The translations under genes were made by a program, and so were the position numbers. Under the pieces are notes generated by a model. That model was not told the DNA's origin. It searched no databases and saw only the letters and a program-made list of their open reading frames with translations. Of a stretch of DNA of 64,000 nt, positions 63,551-64,000 are shown one piece after another (within the stretch, counting starts at the first letter, position 1; the number at the start of each line of letters is the position of its first letter). The stretch comes from Kaistia dalseonensis (lineage in GTDB: Bacteria; Pseudomonadota; Alphaproteobacteria; Rhizobiales; Kaistiaceae), in assembly GCF_030814715.1 (NCBI RefSeq), contig NZ_JAUSVO010000001.1, forward strand, positions 434,001-498,000. Direction: 5' to 3'.

Positions 63551-64000
63551 TTGGCGCGAGAGCGGATCTATCTCGATTACAATGCCGGCGCGCCGCTCAG
63601 GGCGGATGTGCGCGCGGCCATGATCGAATGGCTCGCCATGACCGGCAACGCATCCTCCGTGCATGCCGAGGGGCGCGCCGCGAGGGCGCGCATCGAGAAG
63701 GCCCGCCGCCAGGTCGCGGCGCTGGTCGGCGGCGATCCCGATCGCGTCATCTTCACCTCGGGCGGCACCGAAGCCAATGTCACCGTGCTCTCGCCCGCGA
63801 TCCGTGTCGGCGCCGGGGCGATCTCGGTCGACATGCTGCTCGTTGGCGCGAGCGAACATCCCTCCGTTCTGGCAGGTGGCCGCTTCCCGGCCGATCGGGT
63901 CGAGACCATTCCGGTCGATGGCGACGGGCTGATCGATCTGGCGGCCCTCGAGGCCCGGCTCGACGGCCTGGCGCGAAGCGGCAAGCGCGCGCTCGTCTCC
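63551..64000 (+). CDS. Cysteine desulfurase (NifS/IscS-like), 5' part
   Basis: The frame runs from TTG 63551 off the end of the window, showing the first 150 residues. IYLDYNAGAP, NASSVHAEGRAAR and FTSGGTEANV bind the PLP phosphate, and the His in SEHPSV stacks on the cofactor ring; the Schiff-base Lys and active-site Cys lie beyond the window. The enzyme takes sulfur from cysteine for Fe-S clusters. GGAG stands ten bases before the TTG, and no ATG in frame precedes it. It is probably the first gene of a suf cluster controlled by Irr and RirA. Confidence 0.9.
   Translation, partial: MARERIYLDYNAGAPLRADVRAAMIEWLAMTGNASSVHAEGRAARARIEKARRQVAALVGGDPDRVIFTSGGTEANVTVLSPAIRVGAGAISVDMLLVGASEHPSVLAGGRFPADRVETIPVDGDGLIDLAALEARLDGLARSGKRALVS

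Noticed and set aside
1-64000. CRISPR arrays, insertion sequences, prophage genes, rRNA operons
   Set aside because: No regularly spaced repeats, transposase, integrase, phage structural genes or rRNA sequence were recognised on either strand.

Overview
The window is a gene-dense, high-GC (mid-60s % by eye) chromosomal segment of an alphaproteobacterium, most likely a member of the Rhizobiales/Hyphomicrobiales (a Kaistia/Bosea-like organism would fit, but the genus is a guess). The reasons are the gene families (NDUFA12-type complex I subunit, DUF1489, Omp25/31-type porin, B12-dependent ribonucleotide reductase, RNase E with an acidic insertion in its S1 domain), iron-control elements of the Irr and RirA type in front of a suf-like cluster, a CtrA-type box, and an intergenic repeat of a kind common in this order. 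It looks like core chromosome. No insertion sequence, prophage, CRISPR array or rRNA operon was seen.

Layout. 1-6.9 kb: end of a HAD hydrolase, acylphosphatase, AEC transporter, lipB, tRNA-Leu(GAG) with promoter and terminator, and an iron-type ABC transporter whose ATPase gene is inverted against its permease gene. 7-18.7 kb: first MgtE, an oxidoreductase/aminotransferase pair resembling GnnA/GnnB of 2,3-diamino lipid A synthesis, a diguanylate cyclase, metabolic and conserved hypothetical genes, panC and a membrane J-domain protein. 18.7-25.3 kb: D,D-carboxypeptidase, phasin, two tandem 58-residue lipoproteins, a RES/Xre toxin-antitoxin pair, and a distinctly AT-richer two-gene cassette (nucleotidyltransferase-like protein plus XRE-ImmA/IrrE metalloprotease) that looks acquired. 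25.4-35 kb: nrdJ with an NrdR box pair, VOC protein, NDUFA12, ohrR/ohr with twin operators, rne. 35.6-48.4 kb: cell-wall genes (amidase, PBP1A), second MgtE, prfB with its programmed frameshift, amidase, M23 peptidase with a CtrA box, DUF455, Bcp. 48.5-57.6 kb: a large AsmA-like protein, tyrS, a DAHP synthase gene behind an apparent aromatic-amino-acid attenuator, anmK, a serine hydrolase, a porin. 57.7-64 kb: repeat element, K+/H+ antiporter, membrane protein, HlyD/FUSC efflux pair, alpha/beta hydrolase and the first part of a cysteine desulfurase gene that probably opens a suf cluster.

The strongest regulatory finding is upstream of the DAHP synthase (54.5-54.7 kb, minus strand). There is a 27-codon leader with seven aromatic codons in eight (Tyr, Phe and Trp mixed), a competing antiterminator segment, a 10-bp terminator stem with seven Ts, and then the GTG start of the first enzyme of aromatic amino acid synthesis. 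The best candidate for a poorly described protein system is the low-GC nucleotidyltransferase/XRE-ImmA cassette at 23.4-25.3 kb, next to the RES/Xre module.
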